In this document: piece by piece, positions 54,102-63,187 of the stretch
How the letters are laid out: every line of letters begins with the position of its first letter
Numbering within the stretch: the first letter of the stretch is position 1
Assembly (NCBI GenBank): GCA_021414245.1
Contig: JAIOOU010000016.1
Location: 103,931 to 167,930, forward strand
Length of the DNA stretch: 64,000 bases
Source: Chloroflexota bacterium
Lineage (GTDB): Bacteria; Chloroflexota; Anaerolineae; Anaerolineales; Villigracilaceae
Reading direction: 5' to 3'
Notes under the pieces: model-generated
The model's database searches: none
What the model was told of the DNA's origin: nothing
What the model saw: only the letters and a program-made list of their open reading frames with translations
Translations under genes and position numbers: made by a program

Positions 54102-54532
54102 TGCGCCGCCTCTCTATGGATTGAAACTTGTCCATTTTGAGATACTTCAATTTGGTCCCCGGTCTCTAAACAATCAAAATCAGCATCGGAGAGGGCGATC
54201 AACGGGAAGGATTTTTCATATAGCTCACCGGCAACGACGGAAGCAAGTGCGAAGAAAAAATCGGAGGCTGTTGTAATGATGGCAGCTGGAGCGGTCCCTT
54301 CCCGGATCGACTCAAGTAAAACTGCAGTGGTGGTGGACGAACCGCGCGTACATGGAACAACCAAAATTTTTCCTTTCGCATTTGATCCGGACAGCGGATG
54401 CCTGCGATCCGTAATTTCACCGGTTTTCCAGTCGTAACCACCCCAAAAGGATAGCGGTTCACGGCTGACCAGAGCCTCGCCCCGTGCCACGCCGGATATG
54501 ACTGGTCTTCCGTTCAGAATTAAATTTTCCAT
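54098..54532 (-). CDS. Aconitase X small (swivel) subunit
   Basis: A 144-residue DUF126-type swivel domain. GKILVVPCTRGSSTTTAVLLE holds the Ser-rich substrate-phosphate/carboxylate loop typical of this family. It pairs with the large subunit encoded 13 bases upstream-overlapping. Known activities are cis-3-hydroxyproline dehydratase (bacteria) or phosphomevalonate dehydratase (archaea). Confidence 0.9.
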   Translation of the reverse strand: MENLILNGRPVISGVARGEALVSREPLSFWGGYDWKTGEITDRRHPLSGSNAKGKILVVPCTRGSSTTTAVLLESIREGTAPAAIITTASDFFFALASVVAGELYEKSFPLIALSDADFDCLETGDQIEVSQNGQVSIHREAAQ

Positions 54533-55785
54533 AAAGTCTCATCCCTGATAATTTCTCCTTTAACCGCCGAATCAACGCAATCAGAAAGGCTGCCAAAACC
54601 GATCTGTTTGTTGAGCAGCCCCGGTGTGTAATAGGCAAATTTTGCGGAATTTGTCATCAGGAAACGGATATTTTCAGGCAGCATCGGCGTGGTGAGAATA
54701 CAGGTATCCACGGTGAGCTGGGCCCCAAAGGATAATATCGGTTCTAGAAATCCAGCCTCCCCGGCAAGTTGGGTCATGGCCCGGCTGGATGTGACCAGAA
54801 ATTTTACACGCTCGTGTTTTTTTCGGCCCTTCACCAGGGAGGAAAGCCTTTTGAATTCTGCAAGGGAGAAATGCGGGCTCCCTAAGACGACCATGTCGAG
54901 GCGTGTGCCGTCTGCATGAGTTAATTCCGCGCGGGCCTTGCGAAGAATATCCATGGTGACCAGGATCGTTTCCTGCGGTGTTCTACCCTGAAAGGCTTCG
55001 TTCAGGGTTGGCGCTTCAGGTGTAACGCCCACCATGTGGAAGAGGGCTACTGCGCCGGAGGAAGCGGCGGCGGCTCCGAGGGACTTCAGCTGATCGTCGT
55101 TCGGCACGATCTTCATGCCGTCAATGACCGGAATCCTTTCGAGGGATATTTTTCCCAGAAAATGACCAAGTACTGGAAAAAAGTCATCGCTCATTTGTAG
55201 GTTTTCTGAAACCCCCGACAATTCGAGCAGCAGAGTCCCTGCCCGATTTTCAGTCAGATGCAAGCCGATGGCGGGAGCACGGCCGGTAATGGCGCAACAT
55301 ACATCAAACATGTCCGGGTATCTTTCGGTGCGCGCTCCGATCACTGAATTTGCAAATACGATCGCATTGGATTCCCCCCACGCAATCTGCTGGCCAAATA
55401 CAGGCCTCATTTCCGTTTGATAAGGCGCACAGGTCCAGGTTGGGATGGTTCCCATGCTTTGATAGGCCAGCATTTGGCGATGTGCCTGTTTTGCCCATGT
55501 CGAAGGAACTGCCCACTCCTTCCAGTGGTGTTCATCCAGACCACTTACATTGAGGGTCGTAGGCACTGAGACCTTTGCTCCCAAACTTGCCAGCCGTTCG
55601 GCGTACTCCAACCCGGCATCACCGATGTAAACGGTGCTGTCGATATGCGCGCCGGTGATATCGAGCAATTCCCGTGCTCCGGCCACCTCGGCCATGCGAG
55701 TCAGGATGGTCATGGCCATCCTGACCGCCGGACCATGTGTGCCTTGCAGCATTTCGTGATCTCTGTCTGTTAGATTCAATCGCAT
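54520..55785 (-). CDS. Aconitase X large (catalytic) subunit
   Basis: A 421-residue DUF521 protein. The N-terminal MLQGTHGPAVRMAMTILTRM and the Cys in YTCAP-like WTCAPYQTEMRPVFGQQ, and DVCCAITGRAPAIGLHL, which supplies cluster-ligand Cys, match AcnX. The enzyme dehydrates a hydroxy acid using an iron-sulfur cluster. Separate large and small chains resemble the archaeal arrangement. Substrate (3-hydroxyproline versus phosphomevalonate) is not resolved by sequence reading alone. Confidence 0.9.
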   Translation of the reverse strand: MRLNLTDRDHEMLQGTHGPAVRMAMTILTRMAEVAGARELLDITGAHIDSTVYIGDAGLEYAERLASLGAKVSVPTTLNVSGLDEHHWKEWAVPSTWAKQAHRQMLAYQSMGTIPTWTCAPYQTEMRPVFGQQIAWGESNAIVFANSVIGARTERYPDMFDVCCAITGRAPAIGLHLTENRAGTLLLELSGVSENLQMSDDFFPVLGHFLGKISLERIPVIDGMKIVPNDDQLKSLGAAAASSGAVALFHMVGVTPEAPTLNEAFQGRTPQETILVTMDILRKARAELTHADGTRLDMVVLGSPHFSLAEFKRLSSLVKGRKKHERVKFLVTSSRAMTQLAGEAGFLEPILSFGAQLTVDTCILTTPMLPENIRFLMTNSAKFAYYTPGLLNKQIGFGSLSDCVDSAVKGEIIRDETLWKI

Positions 55786-55968
55786 GATATTCCTTTTCGC
55801 ATTGAGTTACTTTGCAATCCACCATTTGGCGAATGAATAATTTGTCTGGAAAAGTCTCCAGGTTTGGAGATCCGCAAGGGGGAACTGAATGCAAGCATAC
55901 ATTCGAACCGGAGTATGCGCAAGAGAGCAGAATTTTATTAGATATTCGTATAAAAATCATCCAAATTC

Positions 55969-55997
55969 TTGACGCACTCTGCCAATGGAGCTACAAT
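55969..55997 (+). promoter_or_regulatory. Promoter of the superoxide dismutase gene
   Basis: TTGACG (55969-55974) and TACAAT (55992-55997) with 17 bases between, 57 bases upstream of the start. The rest of 55786-55968 shows no gene. Confidence 0.75.
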
Positions 55998-56053
55998 CCT
56001 GACCGATAATTCCAATAAACTGTTCGTTCTCACCCAATCCAAGGAGAAACCTC

Positions 56054-56659
56054 ATGGCTTTTGAACTTCCGAAACTCGCTTATGCTTACGACGCGCTCGA
56101 GCCGCACATTGATGCGCGCACCATGGAAATCCATCATACCAAGCACCACAACACCTATGTGACCAATTTGAACGGGGCTGTCGACAAGACTCCTGAACTT
56201 GCCGGGAAATCGCTCGAAGCGATGCTTGGTGACTTGAATTCGGTCCCAGAGGGTGTGCGGATGGTAATTCGCAATCACGGTGGCGGTACTTATAATCACA
56301 ACCTGTTTTGGGAGGTTATGGGACCCAAGGCTGGAGGTGCTCCGAAGGGTGAGTTGGCCAAGGCTATTGAGGCCTCCTTCACCTCCTATGACGCTTTCAA
56401 GGCTGAATTTGAGAAGGCTGCCACCACCCGCTTTGGATCCGGCTGGGCGTGGTTGGTCAAGAAGGGCAGCGGACTTGCGGTCGTTTCCACCGCCAACCAG
56501 GATTCGCCTCTTTCCGATGGACAGACCCCGATTTTAGGCATTGATGTCTGGGAGCACGCCTATTATCTGAATTATCAGAATCGCCGCCCAGATTACATAG
56601 CGGCCTGGTGGAATGTAGTAAATTGGGACGCCGTTGCCTCGAAATACGCCGCCAAATAG
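56054..56659 (+). CDS. sodA: Fe/Mn superoxide dismutase
   Basis: A 201-residue enzyme that dismutates superoxide. Metal ligands are His in [13 protein letters not shown], His in [13 protein letters not shown], and Asp/His in [20 protein letters not shown]. Gln-Asp-Ser-Pro positions (ANQDSPL) are usual. Metal choice (Fe or Mn) is not certain, so the symbol is provisional. AAGGAG lies upstream. Confidence 0.95.
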   Translation: MAFELPKLAYAYDALEPHIDARTMEIHHTKHHNTYVTNLNGAVDKTPELAGKSLEAMLGDLNSVPEGVRMVIRNHGGGTYNHNLFWEVMGPKAGGAPKGELAKAIEASFTSYDAFKAEFEKAATTRFGSGWAWLVKKGSGLAVVSTANQDSPLSDGQTPILGIDVWEHAYYLNYQNRRPDYIAAWWNVVNWDAVASKYAAK

Positions 56660-56672
56660 ATTAGAGACATCC

Positions 56673-56707
56673 ACACAGCCCGCGAGAAAACTTGCGGGCT
56701 GTGTTTC
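56673..56707 (+). terminator. Terminator of the superoxide dismutase gene
   Basis: Stem ACACAGCCCGC / GCGGGCTGTGT with a ten-base loop, then TTT. Confidence 0.82.
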
Positions 56708-56747
56708 TTCCTTATCAAAGCAGTGATTGTAGGTACAAAATTCACCC

Positions 56748-56775
56748 TTGCAATAGACATAAACGAAGATATAAT
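56748..56775 (+). promoter_or_regulatory. Promoter of the ferredoxin gene
   Basis: TTGCAA (56748-56753) and TATAAT (56770-56775), spaced by 16 bases, 44 bases upstream of the start. Confidence 0.6.
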
Positions 56776-56819
56776 TACAAAATTCAGTTTGTATTTTTTC
56801 TTTCAAGGAGTGATTTACC

Positions 56820-57233
56820 ATGACCCATATTATTACCAGCTTATGTGTGCGTGATCGCGGTTGCATTGAGGTATGCCCTGTTGAATGTATGGTTCCAGGA
56901 CAGCCTGTTGCCGAATGGCCATGGATCTATATTGATCCGGATACCTGCATCGACTGCGGCGCCTGTGTACCGGAATGCCCGTATTCCGCCATTTTCCCTG
57001 AAGACGAGGTCCCTGCGGCTTATACGGCCAAAGGCGGTGAGTACATCAGTAAAGTTGGTCTTACTGGTCATTTTGAGGGCACCAATCATCATGGCAAGCC
57101 CATTGTGCTAGAGACAACAAAACAGCTCGCCGCTGGAGAAACCGTTGATCTGACTGCAGACATCAAACCCAATTATGATTTCTTCAAGGGCGGCCCTGGC
57201 TACTCTGCAAAAGATAGCGACCAGGGCTTATAA
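56820..57233 (+). CDS. Ferredoxin, 7Fe/8Fe type with C-terminal extension
   Basis: A 137-residue ferredoxin. The first cluster motif is Cys9-x5-Cys-x3-Cys-Pro (LCVRDRGCIEVCPVEC) and the second is CIDCGACVPECP, so one [3Fe-4S]/[4Fe-4S] and one [4Fe-4S] cluster are likely. About 70 further residues (GGEYISKVGLTGHF onward) form an uncharacterised C-terminal tail, so the protein is longer than the classical 60-110 residue ferredoxins. AAGGAG lies upstream. It sits alone between terminators. Confidence 0.9.
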   Translation: MTHIITSLCVRDRGCIEVCPVECMVPGQPVAEWPWIYIDPDTCIDCGACVPECPYSAIFPEDEVPAAYTAKGGEYISKVGLTGHFEGTNHHGKPIVLETTKQLAAGETVDLTADIKPNYDFFKGGPGYSAKDSDQGL

Positions 57234-57245
57234 TAAAAATTAAAT

Positions 57246-57278
57246 AAAAAAAACGGAGACATTGTCTCCGTTTTTTTT
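57246..57278. terminator. Bidirectional terminator between ferredoxin and SEDS-PBP genes
   Basis: A perfect 15-base-pair stem (AAAAAAAACGGAGAC) with ATT loop, between convergent genes. Confidence 0.92.
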
Positions 57279-57289
57279 ATTTATCCCTG

Positions 57290-59710
57290 CTATTCATTCA
57301 TTGCCAGGTCGAGGATGGCCTCTCTGATCTTCTCCGCCAACACTACGTTGTTTTCTTCAAGTGCTGAAACCAGAATGAGGGGGGTTCCGCTCCAGTCCGG
57401 CACAGTGCCGGCAATCATCCAGGTGATGGTGGTTTTCCCGTCCCGGGCAAGGCTCATGTGACTCCAATAGGGTTTGCCCTCGACAATATAATGTTGAGCC
57501 GTTTCATTCGAGGCTTCGGAAGGGAGCATTTCTCCTGGTTTCTCGTCTGGGGAAAGCACCACCCAGCCTTGTTCGGGCGTGTTGACCGCCAGTGCAATTC
57601 TCGGGATGGGAAGATTGCCATGGTTGCTGAGCAGTGCCGCTGCGATACTGGTTTGAAGCGGGCTGACTCTCATGGATGTTATCGACGGATTCAAGGTTTC
57701 CGGAGCCACGGGCATGTTCAGGCTTGGTTCGCGAAACAAACCAAGTGTATTGTAATAATCTAGAATTTCCGAGTCCACAGGCTTGAGGTTCCCAAATTTT
57801 GCCATGAGCAAGGGTGATAATAAGTCGCCGATCGGGTATAAACCCTGGGTTGCCCGATTGACAAGAGGCGCTGATTCACTTTGAGAGATCGCGGCCCCTT
57901 CGTCGTCAAGCTTGTTCGGGTCATATGTTGGATGGGATGCCATTGCGAGGATTTCACCGGTTTGAGCATTCATCAGAACAATCGCCCCGGCTGTATTGCC
58001 GAGTAATTCGTCAGCTCTGGTTTGGAGGGGGAGATCGATGCTCAAGCGGACGTCCAGGCCTGGCGGAGGAGTTCCATAAAGCGTGTAGTCCCACCAAATT
58101 AGACTGGATGGGTTGCCCTGCAGGCCGCGCAGATACTCATCCAGGGTCGCCTCCAGGCCGGCCTGACCGTAGACGGGGTTTGTGTAACCAGTGATGGGCG
58201 CAAGGTCGGGATAAAGATAAACACGTTTATAACTCCCGCTTTCTCCTTCGGTGATATTTATGGGGTTATTGTTTTTATCCAGGATCTTCCCGCGTTCCAC
58301 GAATCTGTCCGCGATCGACCGGCGGGGGTTGTCTGTGCGTTCGAGTAGATCGGGCGCACGCACGACAGCCCACCAGCTCGTGGCAAGAATGCAGACGGCA
58401 ATTCCAGCTGCAAGTATCCCGGCTAATATGGAAAAGGGTTTTGGGTCCGGCAAAAGGGCCGGTTCATTGTCTTCGAGGTTGCTGATGACAAGCAGAATAA
58501 ACAGCGCCAGGAAGGAGGTCAGGAGGGAGGATCCTCCATAAGAGACAAAGGGCAGAGTAACACCTGTCAGTGGCAGGAGTCGTAGATTTCCACCGATGAT
58601 GAGTAGACTTTGTATTCCCAGGTAAGTCACAATGCCTGCGGCAAGGAATCTGCGAAATCTGTCGGTGGCGCGGATCGCAATGATCAGACCCCGACCCAGG
58701 ATCAACCAAATCAGGGCAAGCAGGCCAACGGTCCCGATCAGACCCGATTCTTCCGCAATGGCCGCATAAATAAAGTCCGAGATTGCCACTGGAACCAACA
58801 GGGGACTGCCGATCCCAATCCCGCGACCCAGAATGCCGCCATTGGCGACCGCCAAAATGGATTGAACGATCTGATAAGAATCGCCGGCCGGATCGTTCCA
58901 TGGATTAATCCAGGCATGGACGCGTACTTGAATAATGTCTATAAAAAAGTATCCTGCAAACAGGGCGATCGAAAGAAATGCGATGGCGCCGAAGAGGATT
59001 CGTCTTTTTCCGGTTGCCAGAAAGAGAATGATCGTGAAGAGGGAAATAAAAATCGATGCGGTGCCAAGGTCGCGCTGTACGACCAGCAGAAGCAGGGCCA
59101 GACTGGTCACCACGAGGGTTGGAATTAATAGCGGCCCCGAAGATAACCGGATGTTTATTTTGTCGGCCAGATAGGCGGTCAGGTAAATGACCAGCAGGAG
59201 TTTGAGCGGTTCGGAGGGTTGAAAATAAAAACCGCAGCACCCAAGCCATAAGCGCGGACCAAAGCCAAGGGGGTTTGTGCCGAACAAAAGGGTACAGGCA
59301 GTGATCAACAAGCCGCCAAACAGGAGCAGGTACTTGTAGTTTTTTAGATAATTTAGGTTTTTGGGCAGATATAAAGCGAGACAAAAGACGAGGATGCTGA
59401 CGGAGAGCCAGATGGTCTGGCGCGCTCCAAAGCCTTCGTCCAGGCGCCAGATCGTGATCAGTCCCCATCCGCTCAAGAGTGCCGCGGCGGGAAAGAGATA
59501 GGGATCCCTTTCGGGAAGACGCCTGGCAATGACCCGGTTGGCAATCAGGATAAGACCCAGCCAGACAAAATATCCGATCCAGTGGGAAAGTCTGTAATTT
59601 ACATTCCAGGTCCGCTCGCGGACCGCGGGGGAAAGGGTAAGAATCGTCGATTCGAGAAAGAGAAAGAAGGCCGCCCAGCGTAGCAGGCGGCTTTGGGTCA
59701 AGTCATGCAT
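57290..59710 (-). CDS. SEDS glycosyltransferase (FtsW/RodA) fused to a degenerate penicillin-binding domain
   Basis: An 806-residue fusion. Residues 1-420 form a SEDS peptidoglycan polymerase with about ten to eleven helices: FQPSEPLKLLLVIYLTAYL, VVQRDLGTASIFI (conserved Asp) and PLTGVTLPFVSYGGSSLL. Residues about 440-806 are a class-B-PBP-like domain starting RSIADRFVERGKILD. The active-site region NRATQGLYPIGDLLSPLL (618-635) lacks the Ser-x-x-Lys of transpeptidases (usual GSTFK is GDLLS), and the KTG motif near residue 758 reads KTT. So it probably polymerises glycan without crosslinking. It neighbours FHA genes, as rodA-pbpA does in Actinobacteria. Confidence 0.92.
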   Translation of the reverse strand: MHDLTQSRLLRWAAFFLFLESTILTLSPAVRERTWNVNYRLSHWIGYFVWLGLILIANRVIARRLPERDPYLFPAAALLSGWGLITIWRLDEGFGARQTIWLSVSILVFCLALYLPKNLNYLKNYKYLLLFGGLLITACTLLFGTNPLGFGPRLWLGCCGFYFQPSEPLKLLLVIYLTAYLADKINIRLSSGPLLIPTLVVTSLALLLLVVQRDLGTASIFISLFTIILFLATGKRRILFGAIAFLSIALFAGYFFIDIIQVRVHAWINPWNDPAGDSYQIVQSILAVANGGILGRGIGIGSPLLVPVAISDFIYAAIAEESGLIGTVGLLALIWLILGRGLIIAIRATDRFRRFLAAGIVTYLGIQSLLIIGGNLRLLPLTGVTLPFVSYGGSSLLTSFLALFILLVISNLEDNEPALLPDPKPFSILAGILAAGIAVCILATSWWAVVRAPDLLERTDNPRRSIADRFVERGKILDKNNNPINITEGESGSYKRVYLYPDLAPITGYTNPVYGQAGLEATLDEYLRGLQGNPSSLIWWDYTLYGTPPPGLDVRLSIDLPLQTRADELLGNTAGAIVLMNAQTGEILAMASHPTYDPNKLDDEGAAISQSESAPLVNRATQGLYPIGDLLSPLLMAKFGNLKPVDSEILDYYNTLGLFREPSLNMPVAPETLNPSITSMRVSPLQTSIAAALLSNHGNLPIPRIALAVNTPEQGWVVLSPDEKPGEMLPSEASNETAQHYIVEGKPYWSHMSLARDGKTTITWMIAGTVPDWSGTPLILVSALEENNVVLAEKIREAILDLAMNE

Positions 59711-59766
59711 GCTTCAATGTTACATCATTTTTGAATTGTGGGTGGCGCGGCAAACCATCATGATGG

Positions 59767-60633
59767 CTATTTTAGATATCTGCCCACGAGCAGGTTTAAT
59801 TTCCTGCGGGTTTCAGCCGGGATCGCATTTGGGTTTGTGATCAACGCCGATGAAAGCGCGCTGCCGCATGAGCAGGTGCGTTCCGCTTTAATGGTACGCA
59901 CCAAATTCAGGATCGCATCCTGTGCGATGCGGGTGTTTTTGTTCAGGGTTTGAATCACCATTTCCACCGTGACCGGGGAGTTGCTTTCATGCCATACATC
60001 ATAGTCAGTGACATGTGCCATTGTGGCGTAGCATAATTCGGCCTCACGGGCGAGGAACGCCTCGGGAGAGGCTGTCATGCCGATAATGGACATTCCCCAG
60101 GTGCGATACACATATGATTCGGCCTTGGTCGAAAACCTGGGTCCTTCAATGGTAATCAGTGAGCCGCCATGATGGGTAACGGCGCCGGTTGTTCGTACCG
60201 CTGCTTCAACCTGGTTGGAGAGGTCCGTACAAAACGGGTCTGCAACCCCGACATGGGCAACCAGGCCTTCGCCGAAGAAGGAGCGCGGGCGATTTCGAGT
60301 ATTGTCAAAGATATTATCGGGGATCACGATGTCGCCCGGGGCGTAATCCTCGCGGAGTGAGCCGCAGGCGCTGATACTGACAATTCTCTCCACTCCGAGT
60401 GATTTTAATGCGAGGATGTTCGCCTGGTAGGGAACTTCGGTTGGGGAAATATGATGGCCCGGTCCGTGCCGGGCCAGGAAAGCCAGGCGGACGCCTTCCA
60501 AGGTGCCCACAACGATCGGGGAGCTCGGTTTTCCGAAAGGCGTATCGAGTTGATGTTCGCGCGCATCCGTCAAACCCGCCATCTGATACAGGCCGGAGCC
60601 GCCAATCACCGCAAGCGTGGGATTATCTGTCAT
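59767..60633 (-). CDS. mtnP: S-methyl-5'-thioadenosine phosphorylase
   Basis: A 288-residue purine nucleoside phosphorylase-family enzyme that cleaves methylthioadenosine to adenine and methylthioribose-1-phosphate in methionine salvage. GGSGLYQM, RHGPGHHISPTEVPYQANI and GMTASPEAFLAREAELCY are MtnP features. Its start overlaps the FHA gene by 11 bases, which ties a metabolic gene into the cell-wall set. Confidence 0.94.
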   Translation of the reverse strand: MTDNPTLAVIGGSGLYQMAGLTDAREHQLDTPFGKPSSPIVVGTLEGVRLAFLARHGPGHHISPTEVPYQANILALKSLGVERIVSISACGSLREDYAPGDIVIPDNIFDNTRNRPRSFFGEGLVAHVGVADPFCTDLSNQVEAAVRTTGAVTHHGGSLITIEGPRFSTKAESYVYRTWGMSIIGMTASPEAFLAREAELCYATMAHVTDYDVWHESNSPVTVEMVIQTLNKNTRIAQDAILNLVRTIKAERTCSCGSALSSALITNPNAIPAETRRKLNLLVGRYLK

Positions 60634-61099
60634 TCTTTTTGTCCAATCTTTGAGTGGGCTCGATCATTACGTTCGGGGATAAGGCAATGCTGATTTTCGT
60701 GGAGCCGCACACGAATTCGTCACCGGAGGTAATGACCGTGGGCATGCTTAATGCGATCTCGTTTAGAATCGTGCCATTCATGGACCCAAGGTCCTCAAGC
60801 CACCATTGCCCGTGATGGTACGTGAGCTGGGCGTGACGGGTGGAAACGGTATCATCTGGGATGGGGATGTCACAACCGGGATCCCGCCCGATGATGATCT
60901 CAGGCTGGGCAAAATGTTTTAAGATGGGGGAGGCGGTTCCGTTTCGGACCGTCAAACTGATTCCCGGAACCCGGCGATTTGCCAGCAAGGTGCCTTGATT
61001 CCGGACTTCCCTCCACAATAAAAACAAGGCCCAACCCAAAAACCCATAAAGGGCAAAGGTTGTGACCAGGCGCAAGGCCAAAACGATTGAGCCGCTCAT
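60623..61099 (-). CDS. FHA-domain protein with N-terminal membrane helix
   Basis: A 158-residue protein: one membrane helix (about 8-30) then a forkhead-associated domain (about 58-140) with IIIGRDPGCDIPI, VSTRHAQL and GSMNGTILN, which together bind phosphothreonine. The layout resembles actinobacterial FhaB. It starts one base after the fhaA-like stop and overlaps mtnP. Confidence 0.9.
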   Translation of the reverse strand: MSGSIVLALRLVTTFALYGFLGWALFLLWREVRNQGTLLANRRVPGISLTVRNGTASPILKHFAQPEIIIGRDPGCDIPIPDDTVSTRHAQLTYHHGQWWLEDLGSMNGTILNEIALSMPTVITSGDEFVCGSTKISIALSPNVMIEPTQRLDKKNDR

Positions 61100-61915
61100 T
61101 TATTTCTTGTTGAATTTTGCCGTGGATTGATCTTTCAGCGTTGCCGTGGGGCGGTCGACTGCATTTCTTTGGAGCGGCGCAGTTTCCTTCAGGTCCGGAC
61201 GCGGTGGCGGATTGTCCTGCCCAAAAATTAATGCCACGCCAGCCAGGGAAATTACATCGCCGGGATAGAGAACACTTTGGCTGGTCCGTTGACCATTTAC
61301 GAATGTGCCGCCTGTGGAATTTAGATCGAAAACAACATAACGCCCCTTGATGGTCCGCAGCTGGGCGTGATTGCGGGAAACACGCGGATCGTCAATGATC
61401 AATTGATTGTCCAGTCTGCGACCGATGTTCACCACGGGCAGGGTAAGTGGAAATACCTTTACACCTTCCACAATGAGGAATGCGTTTTCAGGCAGTTTGC
61501 TGTCATCCAGACTGCCGGTATCCAGCGGGGTTGCATTTGTATCTGCCATAGGCTCGCTCCTGTGTGACGCCACGATCTCGGCGTCATCCAAAGATATCCT
61601 TTTGTCCGATGAAACCGAAATGGTCGGTGTTATTTTAAACCGAAAACCTGCCTCTTGAGCAACGGTTGCAATCGAGTGCAGCAAAATTGCAAGTAATTGT
61701 TGATTCTGCCATTTGGCCGCCGTATCCGGATGAACCACCAGGGTGTAAATATCCGGGGCAACGTCCGGCCCATCTCCGTCGGGCAGGGTGTTGAGCTGAA
61801 TTGCCGCTGCAAGTTTTTGGATGATCACATCCTCCACTTTTCTTCCAGGCAGCAGATTCAACAGGTCGACTTCAACGAGTGATTGTAAGCGGGCTTCAAT
61901 TTCTTTTAAATTCAT
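61100..61915 (-). CDS. fhaA: FhaA-like protein (DUF3662 plus FHA domain)
   Basis: A 271-residue protein. The N-terminal domain (1-115; LNLLPGRKVEDVIIQKLAAAI) resembles DUF3662 of FhaA. The FHA domain lies at about 150-235 (VVNIGRRLDNQLIIDDPRVS, RNHAQLR, NSTGGTFVNG). FhaA binds phosphothreonine targets of Ser/Thr kinases in cell-wall control. No kinase is in the window. Confidence 0.88.
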   Translation of the reverse strand: MNLKEIEARLQSLVEVDLLNLLPGRKVEDVIIQKLAAAIQLNTLPDGDGPDVAPDIYTLVVHPDTAAKWQNQQLLAILLHSIATVAQEAGFRFKITPTISVSSDKRISLDDAEIVASHRSEPMADTNATPLDTGSLDDSKLPENAFLIVEGVKVFPLTLPVVNIGRRLDNQLIIDDPRVSRNHAQLRTIKGRYVVFDLNSTGGTFVNGQRTSQSVLYPGDVISLAGVALIFGQDNPPPRPDLKETAPLQRNAVDRPTATLKDQSTAKFNKK

Positions 61916-61924
61916 AATGTCAAT

Positions 61925-62515
61925 TCAGGTCGATATATTTTGTTTGCAGTTCGGGCATGTTTTATCGCCGGCTTTTACAACATATCCGCAATGATTGCAT
62001 GTTCTTGGTTGGACGGTCCCCAGAGGGGCCCCGCATGCCAGACAGGACGGTTCGCCCACCGGATTGGCGGCATGACAGTATTCACAAGTTAAACGTCTCA
62101 GCTTGTCTGACAGTTCAGCGGAGGCTCCCGCAGCCTGAGTGGTTTGCGAGATAACCTGCCAAATCCGTTCATTTAGTTGGAGATTTTGGATATCCTGTGC
62201 AATGTCGTCCAACCTCCCAAGCAGGTTTAAAGGATTTTTTAGGGCGGCAAGTGCACTCATTCCCAAGCTTGCGGCCACGCCGAGCCAAGCCTGTTGACCC
62301 AATTCCACAATAATACCATCATCCAGCTTTTGAATGGTAATTGTCATTGCGGTCTGGCCTCCCGATGCCGCATCTGGCCGGGATCCCACCTGAACAACCA
62401 TTTTGTCTTTTTGCCCGAGGGTTTGCGCACGCAGGTTCCCTTGATTAAATTCACCGAGCAAAGCCTGGGCGATGTCGGCCGGCTGTATGGTTCCATGGTA
62501 AATTCGTCGTTCCAT
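61925..62515 (-). CDS. Double zinc-ribbon protein with N-terminal domain of unknown function
   Basis: A 196-residue protein. The C-terminal third has two zinc ribbons: CEYCHAANPVGEPSCLACG and CNHCGYVVKAGDKTCPNCK. The N-terminal part (1-140) is a single alpha/beta domain with a hydrophobic stretch near residues 77-95. It lies nine bases upstream of fhaA-like on the same strand and may be a regulator of the FHA/SEDS set. Function unknown. Confidence 0.8.
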   Translation of the reverse strand: MERRIYHGTIQPADIAQALLGEFNQGNLRAQTLGQKDKMVVQVGSRPDAASGGQTAMTITIQKLDDGIIVELGQQAWLGVAASLGMSALAALKNPLNLLGRLDDIAQDIQNLQLNERIWQVISQTTQAAGASAELSDKLRRLTCEYCHAANPVGEPSCLACGAPLGTVQPRTCNHCGYVVKAGDKTCPNCKQNIST

Positions 62516-62551
62516 AAGTAGATTATAATCGCCTTTGCGATTCTCCTTGAT

Positions 62552-63184
62552 ATGACTACGAAAATGATCAGAAATTGGTTTCCCGCTTTTCTATTATTAC
62601 TTTTCCTGACCCTGGTTTCGACCTGGGCTCTGTCCGAGTCAACCTTGACCGTTGCGCATGCCCAGCAACCGACGGATACTCCCGGCGGCGAGACCTCGAC
62701 ATCAGGGATATATATAACTGTGATCACAGAGGAGCCGCAGATTAATGTGCGAATGGGTCCAAGCTCCTCCATTTACCCGATCGTCGGCATATTGCCCAGA
62801 GGGGCAACGGCTCCCGCCCTCGGACGGTCCCAAGGCGGCGACTGGATTAAAATCGAGTTTGAAGGTGCGCCAAACAATTCGGGCTGGGTGTATTCACCGC
62901 TGGTGCAGGTATCCTCCGGGACCTTACGTGTCGTGGAACCTCCTCCGACTCCTGTTCCGCCAGCTACATCCACTGTGGACCCGACTCTGGCTGCTCAATT
63001 TGTGATCGTGCCGACCAACACCCGTTTGCCCACTTTTACCCCGCCGCCTTCGCTTACGTCTATTATTTACACTAGTACCCCTGAACAGAATTCCCAAAAC
63101 TCAGTCCCGGTGGCGGCGATCATCATTACACTTTTTATTTTGGGAGTTTTTGGTTTTCTGCTTTCCGTGGTCATTCGCCGATAA
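62552..63184 (+). CDS. SH3-domain protein with N-terminal signal and C-terminal membrane anchor (copy 1)
   Basis: A 210-residue protein. N-terminal hydrophobic segment (about 8-27), SH3b domain (about 50-115; INVRMGPSSSIYPIVGILPRG), a Thr/Pro linker (PTPVPPATSTVDPTLAAQFV) and a C-terminal membrane helix (about 187-207) ending in Arg-Arg. The SH3 domain faces outside and may bind peptidoglycan or peptide. A paralogue of the same layout follows three bases after the stop. Confidence 0.85.
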   Translation: MTTKMIRNWFPAFLLLLFLTLVSTWALSESTLTVAHAQQPTDTPGGETSTSGIYITVITEEPQINVRMGPSSSIYPIVGILPRGATAPALGRSQGGDWIKIEFEGAPNNSGWVYSPLVQVSSGTLRVVEPPPTPVPPATSTVDPTLAAQFVIVPTNTRLPTFTPPPSLTSIIYTSTPEQNSQNSVPVAAIIITLFILGVFGFLLSVVIRR

Positions 63185-63187
63185 CAC

